Source of the DNA: Amycolatopsis vastitatis
GTDB lineage: Bacteria > Actinomycetota > Actinomycetes > Mycobacteriales > Pseudonocardiaceae
Direction of reading: 5' to 3'
DNA: 64,000 nt
Assembly (NCBI RefSeq): GCF_002234595.1
Contig: NZ_NMUL01000005.1
Location: 186,001-250,000 of the forward strand
Shown: positions 24,793 to 33,288 of the stretch, in pieces
Numbering within the stretch: the first letter of the stretch is position 1
Layout of the letters: each line of letters begins with the position of its first letter
Notes under the pieces: generated by a model
The model's input: the letters and a program-made list of their open reading frames with translations, nothing else
Told to the model about the DNA's origin: nothing
The model's database searches: none
Program-made: the position numbers and the translations under genes

Positions 24793-25200
24793 CTACACCG
24801 GCGGCGGCTGCTCTCCCCGCTTCGCCGCCGCCCGCTTGGCCCGCCAGCCCAGCCCCAGCACCGCCTGCACCAGCTCCTGGTAACTCGGCTTGACCTCTTC
24901 GAGGTACCGCTCCAGGTAGGCCGCCCGGGCCGTGGGGACGGGGCGCGGGTCGTCGCCCGGTGCGAGCCACGTCAAGCCCTGGATGTTGTGCAGGGCCATC
25001 TTCCACCAGCGCGTCGCGCGTTTGGCCGCCCCCGCTTCGCGCTCTTTTGCGACCTCGATGGCGTTCTGGGCTTCCTCGATCTCCGCTTCGAGGGCTTTGG
25101 CACGGGCCAGCTCCCACTCGCGCAGGTTCTCCGCCGAACCCCGGGACAGGGCGATGATCTCCTTGTACCGCATGGCCGCGGTGGCGCCGTCGTCGGTCAT
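24793..25200 (-). CDS. coiled-coil protein, last gene of FtsK-like operon
   Basis: A 135-residue protein with a long helix (REWELARAKALEAEIEEAQ through about residue 65), a Trp-rich middle (RWWKMALHNIQGLTWL) and a basic C-terminus. ATG overlaps the ATPase stop (ATGA), so its stoichiometry is tied to the ATPase. It is soluble and probably an ATPase partner. No family recognised. Confidence 0.6.
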   Translation of the reverse strand: MTDDGATAAMRYKEIIALSRGSAENLREWELARAKALEAEIEEAQNAIEVAKEREAGAAKRATRWWKMALHNIQGLTWLAPGDDPRPVPTARAAYLERYLEEVKPSYQELVQAVLGLGWRAKRAAAKRGEQPPPV

Positions 25201-27926
25201 AGCGCGTTCTCCGGACGCTGGAACGGGATGATCACTTCGGGGGCGCCGTGGGTCGTGCGGTCGAAGAACAACGCGCGGCCCGGCCGCGGTGACCAGTGCA
25301 CCACCTGGCCCGCCGCGAACGGCGAGAGCTCGTTGCCCTGGACGTCGAGGGCCGCCCACGTGCCGATGTCGTCCGTGCCCCCGAAACCCAGCGTGTCCTT
25401 CAGCCGGGCGATGCTGCGCCACCAGCCGATCGTGTGGATGCCGTGGCCGGGGCCCTGCTTCAGGACCACCCGCAGGTGGTCGAGCCCGCTCTTCAGCTGG
25501 CCCACCGCCTTCGCTTCGAGTGACGGCAGGGCCGCGTCGACTCCGTACAGGAGCAGGATCTTCGCGCCGCTGCTCAGCGAGCCCGTCATCGACTCGAGCA
25601 CCCCGGACAGATCCTCCACGAGGGACGCCGCGTGGCCGTCGTCACGCAGCCGCAAGGCCAGCTCCATCGCCGCGTCGGCGCACGCCTCGATCGGGCAGCT
25701 CAACACGAACTCGGCCTCGCCCGGCTCGTACTGCCTGGACAGCGACCGCGCCGCGGAGTCCATGATGGACAGTGCTTCGGCGGTGGCGGACCCGAGCACC
25801 GCGACGTTGCGGCCCGGCGCCCGCGGCAGGTCGACGCCGCACGCCGTCTCCGTGACGTCGATCGACTGGCCGAGCAGCGCCCGCGGCTTCGAGTTCGGCT
25901 TCAGGTCGAGGTACGCCGGGAACTGTTCCAGGATCGGCGAATGCGCGCCGTCGAACAGGCGCGGCCGCGGGAACCGGCCCGCGTACTCCTCCCACAGCCG
26001 GTGCTGCAGGCTGACGAACACGTTCTTGCTGCTCGCGTCCGGGATGTGGGCCAGCTGGTTGCCGTGCGCGACGCCGGAGTCGTGGTTGATCACCGCGTGC
26101 CACTTCGGCGCCGACACCGCCGCGTTGTTCGTCTCGGCCAGCACGCGGCGCGCCTTCGGCATCGCGATCCGCAGCGTGCACTGCTCGAACACCGCCGGCT
26201 TGCCCCAGAACGCCTCGATGCCGGCGACGTCCTGGCTGGCCAGCACCAGGTGGATGCCCTGCGACCGGCCGCGCCGCGCGATGTCCTCCAGCAGCTGCGT
26301 CGCCGTCGCCGTCACCTGGTCGCGGCCCGCGAACAGGTATTGGAACTCGTCGATCACCGCGACGATCCGCGGCCAGTGCCCGGACGGGTCGGCCTCGCGG
26401 AGGTCGGCGAGGTTCGTGACCTCGTGCTCCTTCGCGGCCGCCGACCGGCGGCGCAGCTCGTCGGCCAGGAACCGCAGCAGCGCCAGGCCGAACTCGCGGT
26501 CGGTGTTGACGTTGACGCCGACCAGCCGCGCGTGCGGCAGCCAGCTCGCGTCCTTCCGGCCCGGCGCCAGCCCGGCGAAGGAGACGCCTTCCTTGAAGTC
26601 CAGCAGGTACAGCGCCAGCTCGTCCGGGGTGTACCGCGCCGCGAGGCTGCCGATCAGCGCGTACAGGAAGTTCGTCTTGCCCGAACCGGACGGTCCGCCG
26701 ATCAGGGCGTGCGGGCTCGCGTCGCCGATCACGACCTCGACCGGCTCGCCCTCGAAGAACCCGACCGGCGCCCGGAGTTCCCGCGCCGAGCTTTCGTGCC
26801 CCAGCTCGGTCGGGAGGAGGTCGTCGAACGACCGCGGGCCGCCCTGCTTGGCGATCAGCGCCTTCGCGATCTTGTCGACGGCGCGGATCACCTGCCCGGA
26901 CGGCATCGGCGGATCCAGGTCGACGACGAGGTCGGTGCCCGTCATGCTGCTGATCGCGTGCCGGTCGTCGAGCAGGCTCAGCGTTTCCACCGGCGCGCTC
27001 ACCGCGGTCGGCACGTCGACCATGATCAGGCAGATGCCGGCGGCCAGCGCGCCGCTCGCGACGCGCTTGAGGTCGCGGGCGCGTTCGGGTTCCAGGGTTT
27101 CGCCGTTGCCGTACAGCACGACGACCCGGTACGGCTCGCCCCGCTGCCCGGTCTTCTGCCGCATTTCCCGCAGCGACGTGAACCCGGCGGACATGCAGCT
27201 GGCGTGGATCCGGCGGATGTGCCCGGCCAGCTCGTCGAGGAGGTCCTCGAGCCGTCCGGGGTCGTACAGCGAGAGCGCGCTGGTCTGGCTCAGCGGGTAG
27301 AGGTCGGGCAGGATCGCGGTCAGCTGCCCGATGTCCCACAGGTGCACCCGGACCGCGCCGGGCTCGAACGTCGAGACCACGCGGATCAGCAGGTTCTGCA
27401 CGATGCCGTCGATCGCGGGCCGCGTCTTGGGTGCCGACGTGATCGCCAGGTGCGACTCGTCGAGCAACGGGACGGCGACGTCGAACGTGCGGGTGGCGTC
27501 ACCGCCCGCGGCCGTGGCGGATCCGACGCGCCACAGACCGGGCGAGGTGAGGCCCGGGTTGTGCCCGACCGTGCCGAGCCAGTCGCCCGCAGGCAGCCCG
27601 GCCGAGCCCGGCGCGTTCTGCGCGACGAGTTCCCGCAGGGTGGCGGGACCTTGGCTCCAGTCGGTGTAGAAAGCGCTTCGCACGCTGCCGAGCGCGCCGA
27701 ACACCTCGTGCGCGGCCGGGTGGCGTGACCACTCGTTCTGCTGCTCGGGCGCGGCGTGGTTCATGCCGACGCGGACGATGTCCCGCTCCAGCTCCAGTTT
27801 GGCCAGGTCGGCCTCCGCGGCCTGGCGCGCACCGGCCGCCGCCCCCAGCACCAGTCCGATCTGATGACGGACCCGGTCGAGGGCGGTTTCGACGCGGTTG
27901 CGTTGCTCGGCTGCTCTGTTGGCCAT
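25197..27926 (-). CDS. soluble FtsK/SpoIIIE (EccC-like) ATPase
   Basis: A 909-residue ATPase. The N-terminal 60 residues are coiled coil. A central FtsK/SpoIIIE domain carries Walker A GGPSGSGKTN near residue 412, Walker B IVAVIDEFQYLF near 525 and the sensor segment HLVLASQDV. A degenerate second ATPase-like region without P-loop occupies about 670-860. Unlike EccC or FtsK there is no transmembrane segment, and unlike TraB-type pumps no winged-helix gamma domain is evident. ATG 27926 has GGGGA upstream; a TTG 12 bp earlier is possible. It shares the operon with two small helical proteins and a coiled-coil protein, suggesting a substrate-translocation or remodelling machine. Confidence 0.8.
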   Translation of the reverse strand: MANRAAEQRNRVETALDRVRHQIGLVLGAAAGARQAAEADLAKLELERDIVRVGMNHAAPEQQNEWSRHPAAHEVFGALGSVRSAFYTDWSQGPATLRELVAQNAPGSAGLPAGDWLGTVGHNPGLTSPGLWRVGSATAAGGDATRTFDVAVPLLDESHLAITSAPKTRPAIDGIVQNLLIRVVSTFEPGAVRVHLWDIGQLTAILPDLYPLSQTSALSLYDPGRLEDLLDELAGHIRRIHASCMSAGFTSLREMRQKTGQRGEPYRVVVLYGNGETLEPERARDLKRVASGALAAGICLIMVDVPTAVSAPVETLSLLDDRHAISSMTGTDLVVDLDPPMPSGQVIRAVDKIAKALIAKQGGPRSFDDLLPTELGHESSARELRAPVGFFEGEPVEVVIGDASPHALIGGPSGSGKTNFLYALIGSLAARYTPDELALYLLDFKEGVSFAGLAPGRKDASWLPHARLVGVNVNTDREFGLALLRFLADELRRRSAAAKEHEVTNLADLREADPSGHWPRIVAVIDEFQYLFAGRDQVTATATQLLEDIARRGRSQGIHLVLASQDVAGIEAFWGKPAVFEQCTLRIAMPKARRVLAETNNAAVSAPKWHAVINHDSGVAHGNQLAHIPDASSKNVFVSLQHRLWEEYAGRFPRPRLFDGAHSPILEQFPAYLDLKPNSKPRALLGQSIDVTETACGVDLPRAPGRNVAVLGSATAEALSIMDSAARSLSRQYEPGEAEFVLSCPIEACADAAMELALRLRDDGHAASLVEDLSGVLESMTGSLSSGAKILLLYGVDAALPSLEAKAVGQLKSGLDHLRVVLKQGPGHGIHTIGWWRSIARLKDTLGFGGTDDIGTWAALDVQGNELSPFAAGQVVHWSPRPGRALFFDRTTHGAPEVIIPFQRPENAL

Positions 27927-27959
27927 CGGCGTCCCCAAGAAAAGGTGTCTCTAGCAGGA

Positions 27960-28205
27960 TTACAGGCGCGACCGGTATCCGCTCACCAGATCCTCGGCAG
28001 CGGACAGGCGGACGAGGAGCTGGTCCAGCCCCTCGCCGGCCTGGGCGTACTGCGAAGGAAGCCAGGGATCGGCCTTGGCCTGGGCATCCACGAGAGCTTG
28101 CCGGGCTTCTCCGAGCAGGCTTGTGGCCCGCTCGGAGTGGGCGCGCGCTTCAGCGAGCCCGGTCACGGCAACGGTGAGCAGCTGGTGGAGTTCGGCGAGC
28201 GTCAT
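27960..28205 (-). CDS. small helical protein B with C-terminal YRSRL
   Basis: An 81-residue, Esx-sized protein of two helices (LLTVAVTGLAEARAHSERA and GEGLDQLLVRLSAAEDL) joined by a Pro/Trp-containing turn (KADPWLPSQ). It ends in YRSRL at the very C-terminus. It lies 4 bp after the paralogous-looking gene A, which ends YSARL, and 33 bp before the FtsK-like ATPase. A substrate or adaptor of that ATPase is inferred from the layout. Confidence 0.65.
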   Translation of the reverse strand: MTLAELHQLLTVAVTGLAEARAHSERATSLLGEARQALVDAQAKADPWLPSQYAQAGEGLDQLLVRLSAAEDLVSGYRSRL

Positions 28206-28209
28206 CCGG

Positions 28210-28470
28210 CTAGAGACGCGCCGAGTAGGAGTCGGCGGAGGAAATGCTGGCTTGGACGGTGCTCTGCAAGCCGTTGATGCCTTGCAGGGCTTCCGCCAAC
28301 AGTCCGTGTGCCTGGCTCACTTCGTGCTGGCTGCTCCCTTGGGTCGCCTGTGCGAGCGACTGCTGGGCTTCTTCGAGAGACTGCGCTGCCTGTTGCAGGG
28401 CGGCGATGCTCGCGGACGCCTTTTCGTTGGCGAGCGCGATGCCAGCGCGGATCTCTTCGACTCCGGCCAT
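28210..28470 (-). CDS. small helical protein A with C-terminal YSARL
   Basis: An 86-residue protein, first gene of the leftward operon. It is nearly all helix, Ala/Gln/Ser-rich (NEKASASIAALQQAAQSLEE), with a Gln/Ser turn near residue 45 and the extreme C-terminus SADSYSARL. ATG 28470 has AGAGG upstream; a longer in-frame ATG at 28518 is less likely. It shares size, fold and terminal Y-x-x-R-L with protein B. Confidence 0.65.
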   Translation of the reverse strand: MAGVEEIRAGIALANEKASASIAALQQAAQSLEEAQQSLAQATQGSSQHEVSQAHGLLAEALQGINGLQSTVQASISSADSYSARL

Positions 28471-28587
28471 CGGGCCTCTACTCCTCGGAATCTTGGTGTC
28501 GTACGGGGACGGTTCCATTGAAACAGATCCAGCGACTCAGCGTGATCATCTGACTTTGCCGAGTGATCGCGGGCCCGGAATCAGCAA

Positions 28588-28615
28588 GGCCCCGGACGTG
28601 GGAACGTCCGGGGCC
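28588..28615. terminator. 12-bp GC-rich inverted repeat
   Basis: GGCCCCGGACGT and ACGTCCGGGGCC form a perfect stem with a GGGA loop. It has no clear T-run in either direction. It may end transcription leaving the tRNA region before the FtsK-like operon, or insulate its promoter. Confidence 0.5.
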
Positions 28616-28967
28616 GAGCCGATCACGGTCTGTGCGGGGGTCGTCCCGGCACCAGTACCGCACACTGAAGTCGCTGGCCAGCGCTACCCCAGGTCAGAGC
28701 GGTTTTCGTGCCACTGCTGGCCTTTCTCGACGGGGGCGGGCGAGGTGAGGCTGAGACTAGCGCGACCGGAGTAACCCGCTTCGATCAGCCCTGCTCGTAA
28801 CTCCGAGTACAGGATTGCAAATTCGCAGGACCGAAGACGTTTTCACGTTCGCCGCGGCCAAAAGTGCCGGACGGAGCCGCCGCGGACGTACTGAAAGTTG
28901 GCCGCGAGGCCGAGTGGGACGCGAGTGGACGCAAGCGACCGAGGACCCGGAGCCGGGACGAAGACGA
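28616..28967. other. gene-free interval between FtsK-like operon and tRNA-Ser(GGA)
   Basis: No convincing coding frame, integrase fragment or structured RNA was recognised here. The sequence is less GC-rich than its surroundings near 28790-28860. TACAGGATT at 28808-28816 recurs in the tRNA-Ser 3' region (29027-29035); nine bases is too little to call an attachment-site remnant. Confidence 0.4.
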
Positions 28968-29003
28968 CAAAACGCCGGGCGGCCCGTAAAGGCTGCCCGG
29001 CGT
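28968..29003 (-). terminator. terminator of tRNA-Ser(GGA)
   Basis: In the leftward transcript, an ACGCCGGGC / GCCCGGCGT 9-bp stem with a 14-nt loop is followed by TTTTG. It starts about 18 nt past the tRNA 3' end. Confidence 0.8.
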
Positions 29004-29020
29004 CTCGTCTGCTTCAAGCG

Positions 29021-29105
29021 CGGAGGATACAGGATTCGAACCTGCGAGGGCGTGAACCCAACACGCTTTCCAAGCGTGCGCCTTAGGCCGCTCGGCCAAT
29101 CCTCC
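29021..29105 (-). tRNA. tRNA-Ser(GGA)
   Basis: A class II tRNA on the minus strand: acceptor GGAGGAT/ATCCTCC, anticodon arm CACGC-TTGGAAA-GCGTG with anticodon GGA, long variable arm, and T-arm GTTCGAATC. CCA is not encoded. Confidence 0.95.
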
Positions 29106-29166
29106 GCAGGAGACGATACCGGATGGCCTTCCGGGGTCGCGAAGGTGGGTCTGAGCAGGGCGGTCT

Positions 29167-29910
29167 TCAGCGCGTGACGTCGGCGACGACGCAGGTGATG
29201 TTGTCCGGGCCGCCGCCTTCGTTGGCCAGGCGGATCAGTTCCGGGATCACCTCGGACGGCTCCGCGCCGGCTGCCAGCACGTCGCGCAGGGTCGCTTCGG
29301 AGACCGGGCCGCTCAAGCCGTCCGAGCACAGCAGGTACCGGTCGCCCTCGCGCGCCGTGAACGTCCAGATGTCGGGGTCGCCCGAACCCGCCGTCTGCAA
29401 CGCCTTCATCAGCAGTGATCGCCGCGGGTGGGACTCGGCGTCCTCGGCGGCGACGCGGCCGTCCTCGACCAGGGCCTGGACGAGCGTGTGGTCGCGGGTC
29501 AGCCGGCGCAGGCCGCCGTCGCGCAGGAGGTATCCGCGGGAGTCGCCGATGTGGGCCGCCGCGAACTCGACTCCGTCGAAGAGGAGGGCCGTCAGCGTCG
29601 TGCCCATACCTTCGGTCGTCGGCTCGTTCGAGGCGACTTCGGCCAGCCGCTCGTCGATCGACTTGACCACGCCCGCCAGCGTCGCGGCGAGATCGACACT
29701 CGTCAGGTCGATGCGGCGCAGGTCGATCTCGAGCTCGCGCAGCACGTCGATCGCGGTCGCGCTCGCGACCTCACCGTGCGGCTGGCCGCCGATGCCGTCG
29801 GCGACGGCGAGCAGGCGGGAACTCGCGTAGACCGCGTCCTCGTTGACCTGGCGTCGCTTGCCGACGTCCGACCCGGCGGCGTACCGCAGGACGTACCGAT
29901 CGTGTGTCAT
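29167..29910 (-). CDS. PP2C-family Ser/Thr protein phosphatase (PPM)
   Basis: A 247-residue cytosolic phosphatase with the metal-binding motifs of bacterial PP2C: GSDVGKRRQVNEDAV, AVADGIGGQ, GTTLTALL, AHIGDSRGYLL, LCSDGL and GGPDNITCVV. No membrane span is present, unlike the classic PstP. ATG 29910 is used; an earlier ATG at 29967 would add hydrophobic non-family sequence. It is divergent from the methyltransferase-kinase operon, so it may oppose that kinase. Confidence 0.88.
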   Translation of the reverse strand: MTHDRYVLRYAAGSDVGKRRQVNEDAVYASSRLLAVADGIGGQPHGEVASATAIDVLRELEIDLRRIDLTSVDLAATLAGVVKSIDERLAEVASNEPTTEGMGTTLTALLFDGVEFAAAHIGDSRGYLLRDGGLRRLTRDHTLVQALVEDGRVAAEDAESHPRRSLLMKALQTAGSGDPDIWTFTAREGDRYLLCSDGLSGPVSEATLRDVLAAGAEPSEVIPELIRLANEGGGPDNITCVVADVTR

Positions 29911-29944
29911 GGTCCCATGAAAGCATTGGTTGACTGAGTTCACA

Positions 29945-29987
29945 AGCAGGACAACTGAATGGAGCATCCTCCGATAGAGTCTTCGCC
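29945..29987 (+). promoter_or_regulatory. promoter of methyltransferase-kinase operon
   Basis: TAGAGT at 29975-29980 is a good -10, 7 nt before the methyltransferase ATG, so the transcript is probably leaderless. No consensus -35 was found at the expected place. Confidence 0.5.
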
Positions 29988-31679
29988 ATGGACGACGACG
30001 CCACGGTCAGCGCGGCCGACATCGCGCGGCTCGCCGGGGTCGGCCGGGCCGCGGTGAGCAACTGGCGCCGCCGTTACCCGGACTTCCCGCAGCCCGTCGG
30101 CGGTACGGCGTCGAGCCCGTTGTTCGGCCTGTCCGCCGTGGCCGCGTGGTTCGCCGCGCGCGGCAAGAAGTTCGAGCTGAGTGCCGGCGAACGCGCGTGG
30201 CAGCGCCTGCGCGCTCTCGGCGACGACCTCGACCTGCCCGAGCGCGTGAGCCGCGCGGGCGCCTTCTTCGCCTTCCAGGCGGGGATCTTCGACACCTTCG
30301 ACAGCAAGCTCGACGACCCCGAGCTGCTCACCCTGCTCAGCGAGCTGACGCACCGGGCGGGACCGGTCGAAGCGTTCGAACTGGTGTGCCGCAGGTACTT
30401 CGAGGCGCATTCGCGGCGGTTGTCGGCGACGCCGGAGCCGGTCGCCGAACTGATGGCCCGGCTCGTCGGTCCCGTGTCGACGATCCTCGATCCCGCGTGC
30501 GGCTTCGGCGCGCTCGCGCTGGCGAGCGGCGCGAAAACCGTGCTGGCGCAGGACAGCGACCCGACGACGGCGTCGATCGCGGCGCTGCGGCTGCGGTTGC
30601 GCGGCCTCGAGGCCGAGGTCTACGCGGTCGACGCGTTGCGCGAAGACGCCTTCGCCGGCCGGGCCGCCGAAGCGGTGCTGTGCGATCCGCCGTTCAACGA
30701 ACGGGCCTGGGGGCACGACGAACTGGTCGGCGACGAGCGCTGGGAGTACGGCCTGCCCCCGCGCGGCGAGCCCGAGCTCGCCTGGGTGCAGCACTGCCTC
30801 GCGCACGTCGAACCCGGGGGCCCGGTCGCGATCCTGATGCCGGGCGCGGCGGCCGGGCGGCGCAGCGGGAAACGCATCCGGGGCAACCTGTTGCGCGCGG
30901 GCGCGGTCCGCGCGGTCGTCACGCTGACCCCGGCGGCCCCCGACCTCTGGCTGCTGCGGCGGCCGGTCCCCGGCGAACGCCCGCCGTCCACCGTGCTGCT
31001 CGGCGAGGCGGGCGACGATCTGTCCACAGTGGAAACGCAGTGGCGGGAGTTCTTGGAGCGGCCGGAATCCGGCGTCCGGATCATCGACCTGCTCGACGAC
31101 GACGTCGACCTGACGCCGGCCCGGCGCCGCGCCCGGGACGAAGACCCCGGCCAGGCCTTCCAGGCCGTGCGGGGCCGGTTCGCTGAGCTGGTTCCGCAGC
31201 TGCCGTCGCTCGAAGCGGCGGACACCGAACCGGCGTTCACGACGATCGGCGAGCTGGTCAAGGCGGGTGTCGTCGAGGTCAAGCACGCGGCCCGCGCGGA
31301 CGCCGAGCACCCGGTGGCCGAGGCGGGCGACGTCGTGGCGTCGGTGACCGGGATCGCATACGTCCACAGTGGACCGTCGCGGCCGGTGGGGGCCGGCCTG
31401 ACCGTGTACCGGGTCGACGCGGACCGGCTGGACGCGGACTTCCTGGCCGGCTGCCTGCGCGCGGCGGACCTGCCCGCCACGTCGGCCTCGACCCGGATCG
31501 ACGGCAGGCGCGTGCGGATCCCCCGCGTCCCGCTCGCCACCCAGCGCGAATACGGCCAGGTCTTCCGGCGGCTGGCCGAGTTCGACGACGTCCTGCGCCA
31601 GGCGGCGGAAATCGGCCGTGACCTGGTCCGGCTAGGCTTCGCTGGACTTGTCGAAGGACGGCTCAGGCCGGGCCACTAG
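29988..31679 (+). CDS. solitary N6-adenine DNA methyltransferase with HTH and specificity-like domain
   Basis: A 563-residue protein. An N-terminal helix-turn-helix (ADIARLAGVGRAAVSNWRRR) is followed by an HsdM-like catalytic domain with motif I LDPACGFGALA (167-177) and motif IV DPPF (233-236). Residues about 415-560 resemble a half type I specificity subunit (EAGDVVASVTG, RVRIPRVPLATQREYGQVF). It should methylate adenine in a sequence-specific way. No restriction subunit is nearby, so an epigenetic or regulatory role is likely. The kinase gene starts 9 bp after its stop. Confidence 0.82.
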   Translation: MDDDATVSAADIARLAGVGRAAVSNWRRRYPDFPQPVGGTASSPLFGLSAVAAWFAARGKKFELSAGERAWQRLRALGDDLDLPERVSRAGAFFAFQAGIFDTFDSKLDDPELLTLLSELTHRAGPVEAFELVCRRYFEAHSRRLSATPEPVAELMARLVGPVSTILDPACGFGALALASGAKTVLAQDSDPTTASIAALRLRLRGLEAEVYAVDALREDAFAGRAAEAVLCDPPFNERAWGHDELVGDERWEYGLPPRGEPELAWVQHCLAHVEPGGPVAILMPGAAAGRRSGKRIRGNLLRAGAVRAVVTLTPAAPDLWLLRRPVPGERPPSTVLLGEAGDDLSTVETQWREFLERPESGVRIIDLLDDDVDLTPARRRARDEDPGQAFQAVRGRFAELVPQLPSLEAADTEPAFTTIGELVKAGVVEVKHAARADAEHPVAEAGDVVASVTGIAYVHSGPSRPVGAGLTVYRVDADRLDADFLAGCLRAADLPATSASTRIDGRRVRIPRVPLATQREYGQVFRRLAEFDDVLRQAAEIGRDLVRLGFAGLVEGRLRPGH

Positions 31680-31687
31680 GGGAACGG

Positions 31688-32578
31688 ATGCTGATCGCCG
31701 ACCGCTACGAGCTCGACGAGCTGCCGCTCGGCCGCGGCGGGATGGGCGCGGTGCACGGCGGGCACGACCGCAGGCTGGGCCGGCGGGTCGCGATCAAGCT
31801 GCTCAGGCTGCCGGGCCGCGACGAAGAGCTGGAAGCCCGCTTCGCGCGCGAGGCCCGCATCCTGGCGACGCTCGACCACCCCGGTGTGCCGACGCTCTAC
31901 GACTACGGCACGCACGACGACCGGTTGTTCCAGGTCATGCAGTTCGTCGACGGCGTGACCGTGGCCGACCTGCTCGCCGAGCACGGGCCGCTGCCGGTGC
32001 CGTGGGCCGCGGCGATCGCGGCGCAGGCGTGCGCGGTGCTGACCGCCGCCCACGCGCACGCCGTGTGCCACCGCGACCTCAAGCCGTCCAACCTGATGCT
32101 CGGCCCCGACGGCGGGGTCAAGGTCATGGACTTCGGGCTCGCCGTGCTCCGCGAAGCCGACGCCGCGCAGTTCACGCGCGCCGGGCAGCTGCTGGGGACG
32201 CCGTCGTACATGGCGCCCGAGCAGATCCAGCGCGGCGGCGCCGAACCGCGAAGCGACCTCTACGCGCTCGGGTGCGTGCTGCACGAGATGCTCACCGGAC
32301 AGCGGCTCTTCGACGGGCCCACGGCGTACGCGGTGTTCGAACGGCAGGTCAAGGAGCAGCCACCGCCGGTCCGGGGTGTCCCGAAGCAGCTCAACGCCCT
32401 GCTCGCCCAGATGCTCGCGAAAGACCCCGAGGCCCGGCCCGCCGGCGCCGCGGTGCTGTACGAGCGGCTCGGCGCGTTCGTCGGCGCGCTGCCGCCGCTG
32501 CCGGGGTTCCTGGTGCCGCCGTCGGTGCCCAGCCCGGGGCGGATGTACGCGCGGATGCTCGGGCAGGTCAGCGGCTGA
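31688..32578 (+). CDS. soluble Hanks-type Ser/Thr protein kinase
   Basis: A 296-residue kinase consisting of the catalytic domain only: glycine loop GRGGMG at 15-20, Lys37 (VAIK), HRDLKPSN at 128-135, DFG at 148-150 and APEQ. The second half of the glycine loop is slightly unusual (GMGAVHGG). It has no transmembrane or PASTA region, unlike PknB. It is cotranscribed with the methyltransferase, while the PP2C is divergent; the three may form one phospho-regulated circuit (inference). Its 3' end overlaps the convergent membrane gene by 11 bp. Confidence 0.88.
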   Translation: MLIADRYELDELPLGRGGMGAVHGGHDRRLGRRVAIKLLRLPGRDEELEARFAREARILATLDHPGVPTLYDYGTHDDRLFQVMQFVDGVTVADLLAEHGPLPVPWAAAIAAQACAVLTAAHAHAVCHRDLKPSNLMLGPDGGVKVMDFGLAVLREADAAQFTRAGQLLGTPSYMAPEQIQRGGAEPRSDLYALGCVLHEMLTGQRLFDGPTAYAVFERQVKEQPPPVRGVPKQLNALLAQMLAKDPEARPAGAAVLYERLGAFVGALPPLPGFLVPPSVPSPGRMYARMLGQVSG

Positions 32579-33077
32579 GCGCCGCCGGGCGCCGGTCGGC
32601 GAGCGGCAGGCCGCGGCGCCGGACGCGCCGGAAGGTCGTCGCGTTCTGCACCGCGATGCTCACGCCGAGGGTCAGCGCGATCGACGCCGAGGTCAGCGAG
32701 CCCGCGACGCCGAGCGCGGTCCCCAGCGCCACCACTCCGATCCGCACCGCGACGGTCAGCACCCACAGCCCGATCGTGACGGCCGAGCCCTTCTGGAACG
32801 TCGTGCCGTCGCGCTCGGTGAGGGTGGTCGTGGTGCTGCGCAGGACGCCGAGCGCGGCCAGCACGAGCACGTCGGCGGCGAGCAGGCCGAGTTCGGCCGC
32901 GGACGCGCCGGGTAGCGCTTTCACCGTCAGGTAGCCGCCCACCGCGGTGAGCAGCAGCGGCATCGTCACCAGCGTCTTGCGGTCGAGCAGCGTGCCGCGG
33001 ACCTGCTGGTAGACGACCTTGTAGAGGACGAGACCGGCGATGGCGGCGTAGAGCAGGACGTTCGCGGCGCTGGGCAT
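32568..33077 (-). CDS. multi-span membrane protein (DUF1453/CcdC-like)
   Basis: A 169-residue membrane protein with about five hydrophobic segments, starting at LLYAAIAGLVLYKVVYQQV. The polar LLDRKTLVTMPLL stretch and short loops are reminiscent of DUF1453/CcdC-like proteins. The C-terminus is strongly basic and cytosolic. ATG 33077 is used; the upstream extension is Arg-rich and unlikely. Function unknown. Confidence 0.65.
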   Translation of the reverse strand: MPSAANVLLYAAIAGLVLYKVVYQQVRGTLLDRKTLVTMPLLLTAVGGYLTVKALPGASAAELGLLAADVLVLAALGVLRSTTTTLTERDGTTFQKGSAVTIGLWVLTVAVRIGVVALGTALGVAGSLTSASIALTLGVSIAVQNATTFRRVRRRGLPLADRRPAALSR

Positions 33078-33288
33078 TGCGGGCTCCTCGGTTCGGCGAT
33101 CCGCCCAGTTTCGGCGAACGGCGGGCCGGTTTCGTCGGCGCGGGGATCGGTCCCGGGTGGAGCCGCGCGTCAACCCGGGGACGGACGGCTACCCAAATCG
33201 TGACCTTCCCCGACGAACCTCGAACGGGTGACCGCCGTCTTTACCGGTGTCCAAACGCGATGATCGAAACAGCTGGGGGTACCGGATC

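Noticed and set aside
21877..28470. Complete ESX/type VII secretion system
   Set aside because: No EccB, EccD, EccE or mycosin, and the FtsK-like ATPase has no membrane segment.
28864..28989. A 41-codon GTG frame upstream of tRNA-Ser(GGA), ending in a basic/acidic tail
   Set aside because: No ribosome-binding site, runs into the tRNA terminator, and composition is random-like.
28800..29105. Integrative element at tRNA-Ser(GGA)
   Set aside because: No integrase, excisionase or replication gene in the window and only a 9-bp repeat of tRNA sequence.
29988..31679. Type I restriction-modification system
   Set aside because: No HsdR or separate HsdS gene; neighbours are a kinase and a phosphatase.
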